The notes beneath the pieces were generated by a model. That model was given only the letters and a program-made list of their open reading frames with translations, was not told the origin of the DNA and did not search any database. A stretch of 44,083 bases of DNA from CAYXRK01 sp964467615 (GTDB taxonomy: Bacteria > Hydrogenedentota > Hydrogenedentia > Hydrogenedentales > GCA-2746185), in NCBI GenBank assembly GCA_964467615.1, contig CAYXRK010000016.1, positions 1 through 44,083 on the forward strand, given 5' to 3'. This document shows, one piece after another, positions 25,268 to 34,916 of the stretch. Position numbers and translations under genes: made by a program. Position 1 is the first letter of the stretch. Every line of letters starts with the position of its first letter.

Positions 25268-26212
25268 TCAGTCTTCGAGGAGGGCGCGGACGAAGTCTTG
25301 GGGGTTGAAGGGCTGCAAGTCTTCGCTGGATTCGCCGACGCCGATGAATTTGATGGGGATGCCGAGTTCTTTTTGGATGGCGATTGCGATGCCGCCTTTG
25401 GCGGTGCCGTCGAGTTTGGTGAGGACGATGCCGGTGACGCCGAGCGCTTCGGTGAATTGGCGGGCTTGTTGGAGGCCGTTCTGGCCGGTGGTGGCGTCGA
25501 GCACGAGGAGAATTTCGTGCGGAGCGCCGGGGTGGCGTTTTTGGACGACGCGCTTGACCTTCCTCAATTCCTCCATGAGGTTGACCTTGGTATGGAGTCG
25601 TCCGGCGGTGTCGATGATGACGCAGTCGACGCCGCGCGAGATGCCGGCATCGGTCGCGTCGTAGGCGACGGACGCGGGATCCGCGCCTTCCTGGTGTTTG
25701 ATGATGGGGACGCCGATGCGGTCGGCCCAGATGGCCAATTGTTCGACGGCGGCGGCGCGAAAGGTATCGCCCGCGCCGAGCAGCACGGACTTGCCCTCGG
25801 CCTTGAGGCGGTGCGCGAGTTTGCCGACGGTAGTGGTTTTGCCGGAACCGTTGATACCGGCGACGAGCGTGACGTGTGGGCGCTCGTCGGCGTGGAACGA
25901 AACAGAGTGCTCGCCCTGTCCGAGGAGTTCGGCGAGTTCGGCGCGCAACACGTCGAACAATTCATCGGGCGCGGCGAGCCTTCGTACCTTCGCGACGGCG
26001 CGCATGCGCTCGATGACGCCGAGTGTCGTGTCGACGCCGAGGTCGGCCTGGATTAGGACTTCCTCGAGTTCGTCGTAGACCTGATCGTCAATTTTGGATC
26101 GCCCGCGAAAGACCGCCTTGACGCCGCCGGCGAGCGAGCCGCGCGTTTTGGTGAGGCGTTCTTTTAGCCTGCCGAAGAACGAGCGTTTTTCGCCGGATTG
26201 ATCTGTGCTCAT
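25268..26212 (-). CDS. ftsY: Signal recognition particle receptor FtsY
   Basis: A 314-residue SRP GTPase that docks ribosome-SRP complexes at the membrane. The basic N-terminus (SFFGRLKERL) is the membrane-targeting part, followed by the N domain helices. The G domain has G1 GINGSGKTTT (119-128), GAGDTFRAAAVEQL, DTAGRLHTK, LDATTGQN and TKLDGTAKGG. It lacks the long acidic A domain of some relatives. The frame is open upstream, but the ATG at 26212 gives the family N-terminus. It lies 65 bases downstream of the zinc-ribbon gene. Confidence 0.97.
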   Translation of the reverse strand: MSTDQSGEKRSFFGRLKERLTKTRGSLAGGVKAVFRGRSKIDDQVYDELEEVLIQADLGVDTTLGVIERMRAVAKVRRLAAPDELFDVLRAELAELLGQGEHSVSFHADERPHVTLVAGINGSGKTTTVGKLAHRLKAEGKSVLLGAGDTFRAAAVEQLAIWADRIGVPIIKHQEGADPASVAYDATDAGISRGVDCVIIDTAGRLHTKVNLMEELRKVKRVVQKRHPGAPHEILLVLDATTGQNGLQQARQFTEALGVTGIVLTKLDGTAKGGIAIAIQKELGIPIKFIGVGESSEDLQPFNPQDFVRALLED

Positions 26213-26277
26213 TCTGAAGGGCCTTTCCGACGCAGCAGACCAATGGGGCGGGCCGCCGAGAAACCGCACTGTCCGGT

Positions 26278-27054
26278 CTAGCGAATGCGGTAGGCGAACG
26301 CGCCGAGATTCTGATCGGTGTAGGTGGTTTGAGCGTAGACGATGTGGCCACCGTCGGCGTTTTTTACGGCGTATCCCAAGGCTTCAAATTTTTCGCCGTT
26401 CACTCGAATCGACGCGCTGTCCATCGCTTGGGGACGAAATGCGCCGTCCTCAGTCTGGATCAATTTTGCGAACCCGCGGATCTCGACACCATCTCTGGGT
26501 AACGTGGCGACGAAATAGATTTGGTCGTCCTTTCGAAGCAAATTCGCTTCGCCAATAATTTGGTTGGTCCCTTGCAGTCCCTCGGGCCGCGCCAGGACAT
26601 ATCGGCCATTGAACGTCTCGTCATCCACCGGATCGTCCATGGCTTGTCTTCGTTGGGCTTGACCGGACGGGTTTTGTTCGAGGTCGGACTGCAGTTGGTC
26701 GTAGATGGACGCGCCGGCCCCAGTCCAAAATTCGAGGCTTCCGGCATCCGTGCCGGACTGCATGCGAACAAGTCCGTTCTCTATCCTCCCCAAGTTGAGA
26801 ACGACCAAGAGCACCAGCAGGATACCGAACGCGGACAAAAGGCCCGTTAACAATCGGATGCGGCTAATGCGCTCGGCGCCCGGCGCCGCGACCTGCGCTT
26901 GAGACAACCTGCGCAACCTTTGGTCGCGCAGGTTTTGGCCACAGGCTTTGCAGATGAGGGCCCCTTCCGGGTTCACCGTCCCGCAACGCTCGCACACCGC
27001 ATCCGCATCGACGTTGTCGAAGTCGAATGATTGCCCCGGAGTAACTTCTGCCAT
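26278..27054 (-). CDS. Zinc-ribbon single-pass membrane protein
   Basis: A 258-residue protein with an N-terminal zinc ribbon (CERC, then CKAC 13 residues later; about 21-41), a basic stretch RDQRLRRLSQ, one strong membrane segment (about 70-90) and a beta-rich domain outside the cytoplasm (about 95-258). I do not recognise the outer domain; it resembles small exported beta domains rather than an enzyme. ATG at 27054 has GGGG a few bases upstream; an ATG nine bases earlier is also possible. It precedes ftsY on the same strand. Topology suggests an envelope protein with a cytoplasmic ribbon. Confidence 0.72.
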   Translation of the reverse strand: MAEVTPGQSFDFDNVDADAVCERCGTVNPEGALICKACGQNLRDQRLRRLSQAQVAAPGAERISRIRLLTGLLSAFGILLVLLVVLNLGRIENGLVRMQSGTDAGSLEFWTGAGASIYDQLQSDLEQNPSGQAQRRQAMDDPVDDETFNGRYVLARPEGLQGTNQIIGEANLLRKDDQIYFVATLPRDGVEIRGFAKLIQTEDGAFRPQAMDSASIRVNGEKFEALGYAVKNADGGHIVYAQTTYTDQNLGAFAYRIR

Positions 27055-27286
27055 AATCCCCATCCGCCCGCGAACATGAATTCTGGCACAATTGAACAGG
27101 TTTTTCCAACGAGAATTGGGGGCGCCGGAGTCCGTTCGTGATTTCCGCCTTCTTAGAGCCGATATTGCGAGATGGCGTACATTTTGCGAGGCGTGACGGC
27201 GCGAACTTGTAACGAACTTCACAGCGAGACGCAAACGGCCACCGGCAGGAATCGCGGAGGAAGACGCGCCTCTCCGGGGAGACGTT

Positions 27287-27310
27287 GTGGATGACCCTCA
27301 AATCATCCAC
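27287..27310 (-). terminator. Hairpin after the beta-helix gene
   Basis: GTGGATGA (27287-27294) and TCATCCAC (27303-27310) form an 8-bp stem with an 8-base loop, starting 23 bases past the stop codon of the minus-strand beta-helix gene. No T-run follows on the minus strand, so it is a poor intrinsic terminator and may only protect the transcript end. Confidence 0.3.
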
Positions 27311-27332
27311 GCAGGGACGCCGGGAGAGCGAA

Positions 27333-30300
27333 CTATGCCAAACGGTTTTTTTGGCGCAACAGGATTGCGAGCAACGCGAGAAGGGCGATTGCAGCGTCCG
27401 CGGCCATGCCGCTCGGATACACTAACGGCGCTGCGCCTCCCGAGCAGCCTGGCGTGGGCGTCGGGCCTGGGTCTTCACCGGGTGCGAGGGCGAAGTCCGC
27501 GTGAGTGAACGTGTGGTTCTCGAGGACCGTGATTTCGGCGGTACTGCTCTGGAAACCGTCGGCATGGACGGTGACGATGTAGGTGCCCGGTGAGGCGTTT
27601 GGAATGGTGAACACGCCGATTTCGTCGGATGAAATCTCGACGCCCTCCAGTTCGATCCGAGCGTTCGAGGCGATCGGTTCGTTGGTGTCGGCGTTGACGA
27701 CAACGCCAGAGATAGACGAGGGAAGCAGGTTTTTGAGGATCGGCTCGAATTCGACATCGCCGGTCATTTTCGCCGCAACTTCGGCTTCGATGTTCGTGCC
27801 CCAATCGTTGTACTGAGCTACGGTTTGAGCGTCTGCTGCATTGCGGACGAACTGGCCTTCGACATCGCTGAAGTGATTAAAGGCCGTGGTTTGAAGTTGG
27901 TCTTCGGCGCCAAGCAAAGGCGTCTCCGCTGTACCGGCCTGCTTTGTGTCGGGCAGGAGTACGAAGATCGCGTCGTTGAGGATATCGTTGAAGTAGTTTT
28001 GCGTGATGTTGACGCCTGAGTTGCGCGCCCATACGCCGTCGTTCACGCGACGGACAAAACAGTTTTGAATGATTGAGGCGCTGGAGGCAACTCCAGTGAC
28101 GAGGACGGCGGTCGAGGTCTGGACAAAGTTGCCATCGAGGACAACGTTGTCCACGGTCGCCTTGACGTTCTCGACGTCGAGGAGCGTGACCGGGACGGCG
28201 ATAGAGACTTCGGCGGGAAAGGTAATGCGCAGATCGCGGATTGTCGTTGATTGTGCGGCCCGCAGCACGGCCCGAGTGGCCGACGGGTCGTCTGCGTCGA
28301 AGAACTGGATCGTCGTCGAGGCTGGGTCACTCGCGCTCGCCCCAACGAGGATGATGTTGGGTTCGAGGACGACTCGCTCCGTGTACGTGCCGGCCTTGAC
28401 ATGAATGGTCACGGGGTGGAAGTCGGCTGCGACGGACGCGACGCTTTCAATCGCAAAACTTATCGTCTTCCACGGATTTGCGTTCAAACCAGTCCCGGTG
28501 GCGTCGTTGCCGGTGGTCGCGACGAACACATCATCGACGGGATCGTTTGGGTCAAAGGGGTACGTGTCGATTAGCGACTCGAGAAGATTTTCAAGTCCGT
28601 CGTTGTCGGGGTCGAGCGCGGCATCGTTGAAGAGAGGATCGAGCGCGCTGCGGACCTCGTATCCGTCGTTCATAAGATCGTTGTCGGTGTCAGCGTCGTC
28701 GATGCGCGTGGTGTGTACATTGATTTCGTCAATATTGGAGACGCCATCACCATCGCGATCGGCGGCGGCGTCGGAGGGGTCGCGTTGGTTGAGGCCGTTC
28801 GTGGATTCGCTGGCATCGGTGATGCCGTCGTCGTCGCTGTCGAGGTCGAGGTAGTCGGGAATGCCGTCGGAATCGGAATCGATGGCGCCTTCTTCGAGGT
28901 CGGTGATGGAGTCGCCGTCGCTATCATCGTCCTGGAAATTGGGAATGGTGTCGCCGTCGGGGTCGTCCTGGCCCTCGATGAAGTCGGGAATGCCGTCAAA
29001 GTCAAAATCGGGGCCCTGCTCAAATGCGCCGATGTCGGGCGCGGGACCTTGGGGACGCGGAACGCCGTCGATGTCGTGATTAGGCGCACCATCAAGCGTT
29101 CCGGCGCTGATGCCGGGGGAATCACCGAGGAGATGAAAGTTGCGGTTGGCGGGATCGACGAAGAGGGGATCGGCGTCGATGTTACCGTCGCCCGCGAAGC
29201 CGCCTTGGATTATGGAGAATGACGCCGCCGATACGCTGGAGTCTCGATCGGTGATTTGATCCGGCGAGTTCGACCACAATACTGAATTGACGACCATGGG
29301 CGCGCTGCCCCCTTCGTTGGAAATCGCGCCGCCCTGCTGGCCAGCGGTGTTTTCCGTGATGGTGCAGTTGACGATGCGGGGGTGGGCGTTGTTGAGGTTG
29401 TGAATCGCGCCGCCGAGGACCCGGGATTCGTTCCCGGCGAAGATACAATTGATGATGTCCGGCGAGGATTGCGCGAAATTGAAAATGGCCGCGCCGCCGC
29501 CTTCAGAAAAGTTGTCGAAAAAGCGGCAGGACTCGATTAACGCGGAAGCGTTGTCAACAAAGATTCCGGCTCCGCCGTCGCTTAGCGCAGTGTTTTCGAT
29601 AAACTGACAAGCGCGAATCGTCGCGTCGTTTCCCGGGCTCGCGATGTAGATGGCCCCACCTTTGTTGGCGATGTTGGAACGGAAGACGCAGTTTTCGATG
29701 AGGAGCGTCGAGTCACTGTTGATGAAAATCGCGCCGCCGAAGCCGTCGACGAGGCTTTCCTCGAAAACGCAGTCGGTAATTGTCGATTGGCTGACGTTGA
29801 AATAGATCGCGCCGCCGAAGCGCGATTTGTTGCGTTCGAAGCGGCATCGGACGATGTTCATGGAAACGCCGTTTGCAAAGATAGCACCGCCGCGGTCCTT
29901 GGGAAACGTACTGGCGCCGAAACCGTCGCCGTTGCGAACGATAAACCCATCGAGCGTGGCGTCTTCCGCACCCTTGATCACGTGAACGGCTTCGGGATTG
30001 AGGCCGTTGCGCTGGTCGAGACCATCGATGACTGCGGGGTTGGCGATCCAGTCGCGTTGCGAGCGTTGTGTTTCGCCGCTGGCGAATCCGCCGTAGAGGG
30101 GAACGCTGGCTTTGAGTACAAGCGAGCCGTCGGGATCGAGACGCCGTTCGACATACACGCCGTCGGCGACCCAAATTTCGTCCTGCGTCGAGGCGTTCGC
30201 GGCATCGATGGCGTCTTGAAGTTTAGTAAACGCAGTCGCCCAAGAAACGCCATCTTGATTGTCCGAGGTGTTGGATATGTCGACATAAACGGTACGCGCG

Positions 30301-30359
30301 AGGGTGGGCGAGGTAGCGACGACACAGATGAAAAGCGCTGCACACAAGCGTGGCGTCAT
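27333..30359 (-). CDS. Exported parallel beta-helix protein with TSP3 repeats and sorting-like C-terminus
   Basis: A 1008-residue protein. Signal peptide to about TLARTVYVD. The first part (about 25-460) is a right-handed beta-helix of the polymorphic outer membrane / choice-of-anchor type, with repeated GGAI, NCxF and IxNCxI turns. A calcium-binding thrombospondin type 3 stretch (DSDSDGIPDYLDLDSDDDG and similar) follows, then a DUF1565-like second beta-helix and a carboxypeptidase-regulatory-like beta sandwich (SGVVVNADTNEPI). The tail is PTPTPGCSGG, a hydrophobic helix, then RQKNRLA, like Cys-containing CTERM sorting signals. ATG at 30359 has GAGGAG seven bases away; the longer frame has none. 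Likely cell-surface exposed. Confidence 0.85.
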   Translation of the reverse strand: MTPRLCAALFICVVATSPTLARTVYVDISNTSDNQDGVSWATAFTKLQDAIDAANASTQDEIWVADGVYVERRLDPDGSLVLKASVPLYGGFASGETQRSQRDWIANPAVIDGLDQRNGLNPEAVHVIKGAEDATLDGFIVRNGDGFGASTFPKDRGGAIFANGVSMNIVRCRFERNKSRFGGAIYFNVSQSTITDCVFEESLVDGFGGAIFINSDSTLLIENCVFRSNIANKGGAIYIASPGNDATIRACQFIENTALSDGGAGIFVDNASALIESCRFFDNFSEGGGAAIFNFAQSSPDIINCIFAGNESRVLGGAIHNLNNAHPRIVNCTITENTAGQQGGAISNEGGSAPMVVNSVLWSNSPDQITDRDSSVSAASFSIIQGGFAGDGNIDADPLFVDPANRNFHLLGDSPGISAGTLDGAPNHDIDGVPRPQGPAPDIGAFEQGPDFDFDGIPDFIEGQDDPDGDTIPNFQDDDSDGDSITDLEEGAIDSDSDGIPDYLDLDSDDDGITDASESTNGLNQRDPSDAAADRDGDGVSNIDEINVHTTRIDDADTDNDLMNDGYEVRSALDPLFNDAALDPDNDGLENLLESLIDTYPFDPNDPVDDVFVATTGNDATGTGLNANPWKTISFAIESVASVAADFHPVTIHVKAGTYTERVVLEPNIILVGASASDPASTTIQFFDADDPSATRAVLRAAQSTTIRDLRITFPAEVSIAVPVTLLDVENVKATVDNVVLDGNFVQTSTAVLVTGVASSASIIQNCFVRRVNDGVWARNSGVNITQNYFNDILNDAIFVLLPDTKQAGTAETPLLGAEDQLQTTAFNHFSDVEGQFVRNAADAQTVAQYNDWGTNIEAEVAAKMTGDVEFEPILKNLLPSSISGVVVNADTNEPIASNARIELEGVEISSDEIGVFTIPNASPGTYIVTVHADGFQSSTAEITVLENHTFTHADFALAPGEDPGPTPTPGCSGGAAPLVYPSGMAADAAIALLALLAILLRQKNRLA

Positions 30360-30511
30360 TCCGGGTCTCCTCGGTCGTAGGGTATTGGGCACATGCCAGC
30401 GCGTTAGACTACCGTAGCCGCGAGGCGAAACGCCAGACCCATGCGGCTAAGCAACTACGCCCCGCGCTCTTGTCGCGGGCACCGTTCCCGAGAGGGCGGA
30501 GTGGCTCGTTG

Positions 30512-31501
30512 CTACGCCAATACAGCCCCGCCGGTGATGCCGGCGAGGCGCTCGTTGATGATGACCTCGGCTTCGGCGGCGATTTGATGGATCAGTTCGG
30601 CGCAGGTGGGGACGTCGCGGATGAGGCCCATGACTTGGCCCGCGGACATGACACCGGCTTCCATGTCGCCGGCGTCGTACATTTTCTTGCCTTCGATGCC
30701 CGAGACGAGGTGCTTGATGTCATCGATGGTCGCGTTTCCGCTGGCTTCGATGCCGAGTATCTTGTCGGCGACTCCGTTGGTGAGGACGCGCTCGGTGTTG
30801 CGCAGGGTGCGCATGATGAGTTTCGTGTCGCGCTCGCTTGCGTTGACGAGGGCCTGCTTGACGTTGTCGTGCAGCGGGGCTTCCTTTGTGGCGCAGAAGC
30901 GCGTGCCCATGTTCATTCCGTCCGCGCCGAGCGCGAGCGCCGCAACGAGGCCGCGCGCGTCGCCGAAGCCGCCAGAGGCGACGATGGGGACGTCGATGGC
31001 GTCGGCAGTGAGCGGAATGAGGATGAGCGAGGTGACGTCGTCCTCACCGGGATGGCCCGCGCACTCGAAGCCGTCGATGCTGACGGCGTCGCAGCCAATT
31101 TTCTGTGCTTTGATGGAATGGCGGACCGAGGTGCATTTGTGGATGACCTTCATGTCCGCCCCCTTGATCTTCTCCATGTATTGTTCCGGATTGCGACCCG
31201 CGGTTTCGATGAACTTGATTCCTTCGCCGATGCAGACGTCGATGTAGCCGTCGTAGTTCGGTTGACGCAGGGAAGGCAGAAACGTGAGATTGATGCCGAA
31301 GGGTTTGTCGGTCATTGAACGGCACTTGCGGATTTCAGCTTCGAGGTCTTTGGGGGTTGCGTGGGTGAGCGCGGTCATGAACCCCATTGCGCCGGCGTTC
31401 GCGACGGCCGAAGTGAGTTCGGCGCGAGCGACCCACATGAGCCCGCCTTGAATGATGGGTAACTCGACCCCGAAGAAATCGGTGATACGCGTCCTAAGCA
31501 T
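30512..31501 (-). CDS. Nitronate monooxygenase-like flavoprotein
   Basis: A 329-residue TIM-barrel FMN enzyme of the NMO/NPD family, which oxidises nitronates such as propionate 3-nitronate. Motifs: ELPIIQGGLMWVA at the start, KPFGINLT, IDGFECAGHPGED (His150 at the catalytic position), ASGGFGDARG and the FMN phosphate site ALALGADGMNMGTRF. The ATG at 31501 is preceded by GGGAGG; the longer frame is not needed. Some NMO relatives act on enoyl-ACP (FabK); the AGH motif fits nitronate monooxygenase better. Alone on its strand. Confidence 0.9.
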   Translation of the reverse strand: MLRTRITDFFGVELPIIQGGLMWVARAELTSAVANAGAMGFMTALTHATPKDLEAEIRKCRSMTDKPFGINLTFLPSLRQPNYDGYIDVCIGEGIKFIETAGRNPEQYMEKIKGADMKVIHKCTSVRHSIKAQKIGCDAVSIDGFECAGHPGEDDVTSLILIPLTADAIDVPIVASGGFGDARGLVAALALGADGMNMGTRFCATKEAPLHDNVKQALVNASERDTKLIMRTLRNTERVLTNGVADKILGIEASGNATIDDIKHLVSGIEGKKMYDAGDMEAGVMSAGQVMGLIRDVPTCAELIHQIAAEAEVIINERLAGITGGAVLA

Positions 31502-31836
31502 TCCGTGGCCTCCCGCCTTTAGTTCACATGTTAACGAACGCATAGGCTACAGGGTCTCGGCAACCGTCGTCAACCGAATTTTTGGTCCATACCGGAGTCG
31601 GGTAGCCGATTCCAATAGTGACGACAAAGTTTGGTCAGGATTGAAATATATCGGATCGCCACATAGCATTTTTATTTTTATTATTAGAAAATGAGGTCTG
31701 CCGCCATCACCCGCCTCGCAGTGGAAACAGACGAATCTACGTTAGTTACCGTCTTCGCTCTTCAATTCAGAGTTCCTGGCATTAGTCTTGCCAATACGTC
31801 ATATCTGCTGCGGTGAAGCGGGGAAGGACAACGGCT
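31502..31836. other. 335-bp intergenic region with an AT-rich block
   Basis: Between divergent genes. A block at about 31641-31695 is much richer in A and T than the surroundings, with T runs at 31672-31683. This may contain promoters for either gene, but no clear -35/-10 pair was fixed. No credible protein or RNA gene was seen. Confidence 0.5.
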
Positions 31837-31998
31837 GTGAAGAATTTATTGAACTATTGGACGCTTCGATCTGGCGAAGTCGTGGTCTATTCGAGGGACG
31901 AAGCGTTCGTGATTTCCGGCAATGCGAACGAGGTCACGCAAACCGTGCGCGAAATGGCCCGTAAAATCAGGGAAGAGGGGCTAAAAGCGCTCGATTGA
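31837..31998 (+). CDS. Small protein of unknown function (53 residues)
   Basis: I do not recognise a family. The GTG at 31837 has GGAAGG nine bases upstream; an earlier in-frame GTG at 31813 adds eight basic residues without a better site. The protein has a predicted beta hairpin (RSGEVVVYSRDEAFVIS) and an amphipathic helix (TVREMARKIREEGLKAL). A clear intrinsic terminator 53 bases after the stop supports a real transcription unit. Confidence 0.6.
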   Translation: MKNLLNYWTLRSGEVVVYSRDEAFVISGNANEVTQTVREMARKIREEGLKALD

Positions 31999-32050
31999 GG
32001 GAAGGGTGTTCGACGGGAGGCAGTACGGCGACCTCCTTGCCGGGTAACCG

Positions 32051-32089
32051 AACGCGGCCGCATGAGGCGGGCCGCGTTCTTTATTTTGG
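32051..32089 (+). terminator. Rho-independent terminator
   Basis: AACGCGGCC (32051-32059) pairs perfectly with GGCCGCGTT (32070-32078), loop about 10 bases, followed by CTTTATTTT. It lies about 50 bases after the small 53-residue gene and about 200 before the next start, so it should isolate the two. Confidence 0.75.
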
Positions 32090-32293
32090 GGCCATACCCC
32101 GCTGTAATCATCCTTGAGGCGGAACCGTTTACTGATTAACGGGTTTTGCCCATGAAGGTACACGATATCCTTAGCGCGGCGTGGAATCGAGACCCGCGCA
32201 TTGGTACCTTGACGGGCCCGTTTTGCTCGATTGACCGAGCGGGCCGGACTGGTTCCACCTCAACGTCAAACCGTTTCAGAGGGAATTGTGACT

Positions 32294-33343
32294 ATGTTCA
32301 AGCGTTTTGCATTTGCCGCCGCCGTCGCGGCGGCCATCGGCGTCATGGCGCAGGCCCAGGCGCCGTCTCTGGCCGAAATCGCCGGTGCGTGGGACATAAA
32401 CATCAACGCCATGGGCCGAGAATTTGCGGTGACCTTGTTCGTCGAAGACCAGGGCGGGCAGGCCGCGCTCAAGATCAGCAGCCCGCAAGGCACGCAAGAT
32501 GCCGAGGGCGCCAAGTATGAGAACGGCGTGCTCAGTTGGAATTTCAAGATGGGCCCGGCGGAGTTGAACCTGTCGGTGACGATACAGGGCGATACCTTTA
32601 CCGGAACGAGCGCGACCCCGTTCGGCGACGTCGTGCTAAACGGAAAGAAACTGACCGCCGAAGAACTCGCCAAGCGCGCTTCTAAGTTCGATGTGTTGAA
32701 GGGCTCGTGGACCGTGTACGCCTCTCAGGGCGACAAACAGTTCGAGAGCGAGATGCGATTCGAGACCCGGGACGGGGAGCTTATCGCGATCATTACGCAG
32801 AGCGGGATGGACGTGGAGCTCGATCGTGTAATGCTCCGGGACGGCACGCTCCGCTGGGAGTATCCGCTGCCGTACTCGTCCAATAGCGCGGTCGAGGCGG
32901 AAGTAAAGCTTGGGGACGGAACGTTTGAAGGGACGGCGAAGTCCGACGTGCTGGGCGAGGTGAAGCTGAAGGGCCAGATCGTCGATACGACGAAGCTCGT
33001 GCAGGCGGCGTACGACGACCCGAAGCCGGTACTTGGCGATTGGGAAGTCGAGACGGACATCGATGGCGTCAAAGGGACCGCGAAACTTAAGCTGTACACC
33101 GACGGCCCGGACGCGCGCCTTCACGCGACAATCCAGAGCGAGGCGGGCGAATTGAAGTCGGAGGCCGTGGAATTCGAAAAGGTGGGGGACAGTATGGCGG
33201 CGGTGACAATCCATGTTAAGGTGCCCGATGCTGGCGAGAACCCGCTGCAGTTCGAACTAATCGTGAATGGCGACACGTTTGAAGGCGAGGAAGTTACGCT
33301 GCCCGACAGCGAGTTCTATGTGAGCGGGAAGAAAGTGCAATAG
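32294..33343 (+). CDS. Exported beta-rich protein of unknown function
   Basis: A 349-residue protein with a signal peptide (MFKRFAF..., cleavage near AQAQA). The mature part has three similar beta-barrel-like modules of about 90-110 residues, each with the theme GxW..., ...LKI..., ...GDTFTGT or GTFEGTAKS. This suggests internal duplication of a lipocalin-like or antiparallel sheet unit; no family is assigned. The ATG at 32294 has GAGGG ten bases upstream; a GTG six bases earlier is possible. A hairpin-capable segment at 32215-32245 lies in the leader. Probably periplasmic. Confidence 0.72.
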   Translation: MFKRFAFAAAVAAAIGVMAQAQAPSLAEIAGAWDININAMGREFAVTLFVEDQGGQAALKISSPQGTQDAEGAKYENGVLSWNFKMGPAELNLSVTIQGDTFTGTSATPFGDVVLNGKKLTAEELAKRASKFDVLKGSWTVYASQGDKQFESEMRFETRDGELIAIITQSGMDVELDRVMLRDGTLRWEYPLPYSSNSAVEAEVKLGDGTFEGTAKSDVLGEVKLKGQIVDTTKLVQAAYDDPKPVLGDWEVETDIDGVKGTAKLKLYTDGPDARLHATIQSEAGELKSEAVEFEKVGDSMAAVTIHVKVPDAGENPLQFELIVNGDTFEGEEVTLPDSEFYVSGKKVQ

Positions 33344-33547
33344 TACACTCGAAATAGCTGTTCTTTCGGGCGCGATCACTCGGTGGCCGCGCCGTTTGCT
33401 TTTGGGCCAGTGAGAGTCAAAGAGTATCTAACGACTGCGATAGTTGGGGTGTCGGCCAAGGGAACAAGCACAGACCAGACGGATCGATTTTGGTCAACGT
33501 GGGGAACGCGCTTGGAACTTCCGCAGCGAACACCCGGGCGGCATCGT

Positions 33548-34834
33548 CTACTTCAGAATTCGCTCGCGCAACCACTGCGTCTTCGCGTCGAGAACGCCGT
33601 CGGCTAGGACATCGAACGGCGCGGCGTCCCGCGCCGGGTCGGGCGGCACGCGCAGGCCATGATCCGCTCGCGGAAAAACGCGAATGGTGTAATCCTTATT
33701 GTGCTTTTTTTGGATTTCCTCGAGGATGGGAATGCATTCCTGCGGGGACACGCTCTTGTCTTCCTCGCCGTACAGCCAGAGGACCGGAATGTTTACGTCT
33801 TTAACGAGCAAAGGGCGCGGATCAAAGTCGATTATTTTCCTGTAGAAGTCACGCCCCGTACTATCGGGTTTTTGCAGGATTAATCCGAGATCCCGATACC
33901 AGGCTACGTTCTTGAGTTGTTCACGTTTAGCCTTCAGTTCATCGAAGCCTTGGCCCGTCCTCGTAATAGCGTTGTCGGCCTTCAAGATTTCGACGGCCTT
34001 TCTTATCTCCTCCTCCGAGTGGCCCTTGTCGCGGAGCATCACCTCGTAATCGTAGAAGCCCTCGCGCTCGACGTCGTATGCAGCGCCGGAATCCACTATG
34101 AGGAATTGCACGTCTTTCGACAACGCGGCGGCCTGAACCATGATCCAGCCGGCCTGGCTGATGCCCGTCATGCCGATGCGCTGGGGGTCAACGTCCGCGC
34201 GGGCGCGTAGCTTTTCGACGGCCTTGATGCCGTCTTCAGCGAGCGGAACAAATCCGACCTTGTTCCAATCCCCCGTCGACTTGCCGCAACCGCGCTTGTC
34301 GGCGATGACGCAAGCCACGCCGAGACGGGCGAAGAAATCAGCGTGGAAGCGATAGCGGACCATCTCGTGGTCGCCGGAACCGTGTAGCATCACGACGACG
34401 GGATGCGGCCCAGGGCCGTTAGGAATGACCAATGCGGCGTTGATATGCACGTCGCCGTTTTCGTAATCGAATTCTTCTTCGTGGTACGGCTGGTCGAGCG
34501 GGACACGAGTGAGCGAAAAATCGGCGTTGAAATCGCCACGAACAAACGTACCTTGGAACGAATCGCCGTTGAGGGTTCCAGACAGTGTCCATCCGGGATC
34601 CGAACCGTATCCAAGTTCGACCCGATTGCCGTCCGCGCGAACGGTATTGAACGGATAGTCTTTCCAACCGCACGCGGGCAACGTCCACGTTGTGCCTGAA
34701 TCGGTGGCGGCGATGGAAATCGGGCTTTTCGCGCTGCCCTTTCGTAACTCCCCCTCCCAGTGACCGGTCAACTCCGCTGCGTTCGCTTGGATAAGAAAAA
34801 TGGCGCCGACCAGGGTGGGGATTCTAAAAGTCAT
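33548..34834 (-). CDS. Exported alpha/beta hydrolase
   Basis: A 428-residue protein with a signal peptide (about 1-20), a beta-rich N-terminal domain (about 21-112) and an alpha/beta hydrolase domain. The oxyanion segment is MLHGSGDHE, the nucleophile elbow GMTGISQAGW (Ser226), an acid in LWLYGEEDKSV and the His in RADHGL (about 397-400). It resembles exported dienelactone-hydrolase/S9-like esterases. The N-terminal domain echoes the beta modules of the neighbouring exported protein. GGAG lies nine bases before the ATG. Substrate unknown. Confidence 0.83.
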   Translation of the reverse strand: MTFRIPTLVGAIFLIQANAAELTGHWEGELRKGSAKSPISIAATDSGTTWTLPACGWKDYPFNTVRADGNRVELGYGSDPGWTLSGTLNGDSFQGTFVRGDFNADFSLTRVPLDQPYHEEEFDYENGDVHINAALVIPNGPGPHPVVVMLHGSGDHEMVRYRFHADFFARLGVACVIADKRGCGKSTGDWNKVGFVPLAEDGIKAVEKLRARADVDPQRIGMTGISQAGWIMVQAAALSKDVQFLIVDSGAAYDVEREGFYDYEVMLRDKGHSEEEIRKAVEILKADNAITRTGQGFDELKAKREQLKNVAWYRDLGLILQKPDSTGRDFYRKIIDFDPRPLLVKDVNIPVLWLYGEEDKSVSPQECIPILEEIQKKHNKDYTIRVFPRADHGLRVPPDPARDAAPFDVLADGVLDAKTQWLRERILK

Positions 34835-34916
34835 GGTGCTCGCTCCAGAGGTGTCGTACCCTTTTGACGATTCGGGTTCGAGGATGGTTTATCGGAGCGT
34901 CCGTAGTTTCTGGTCC

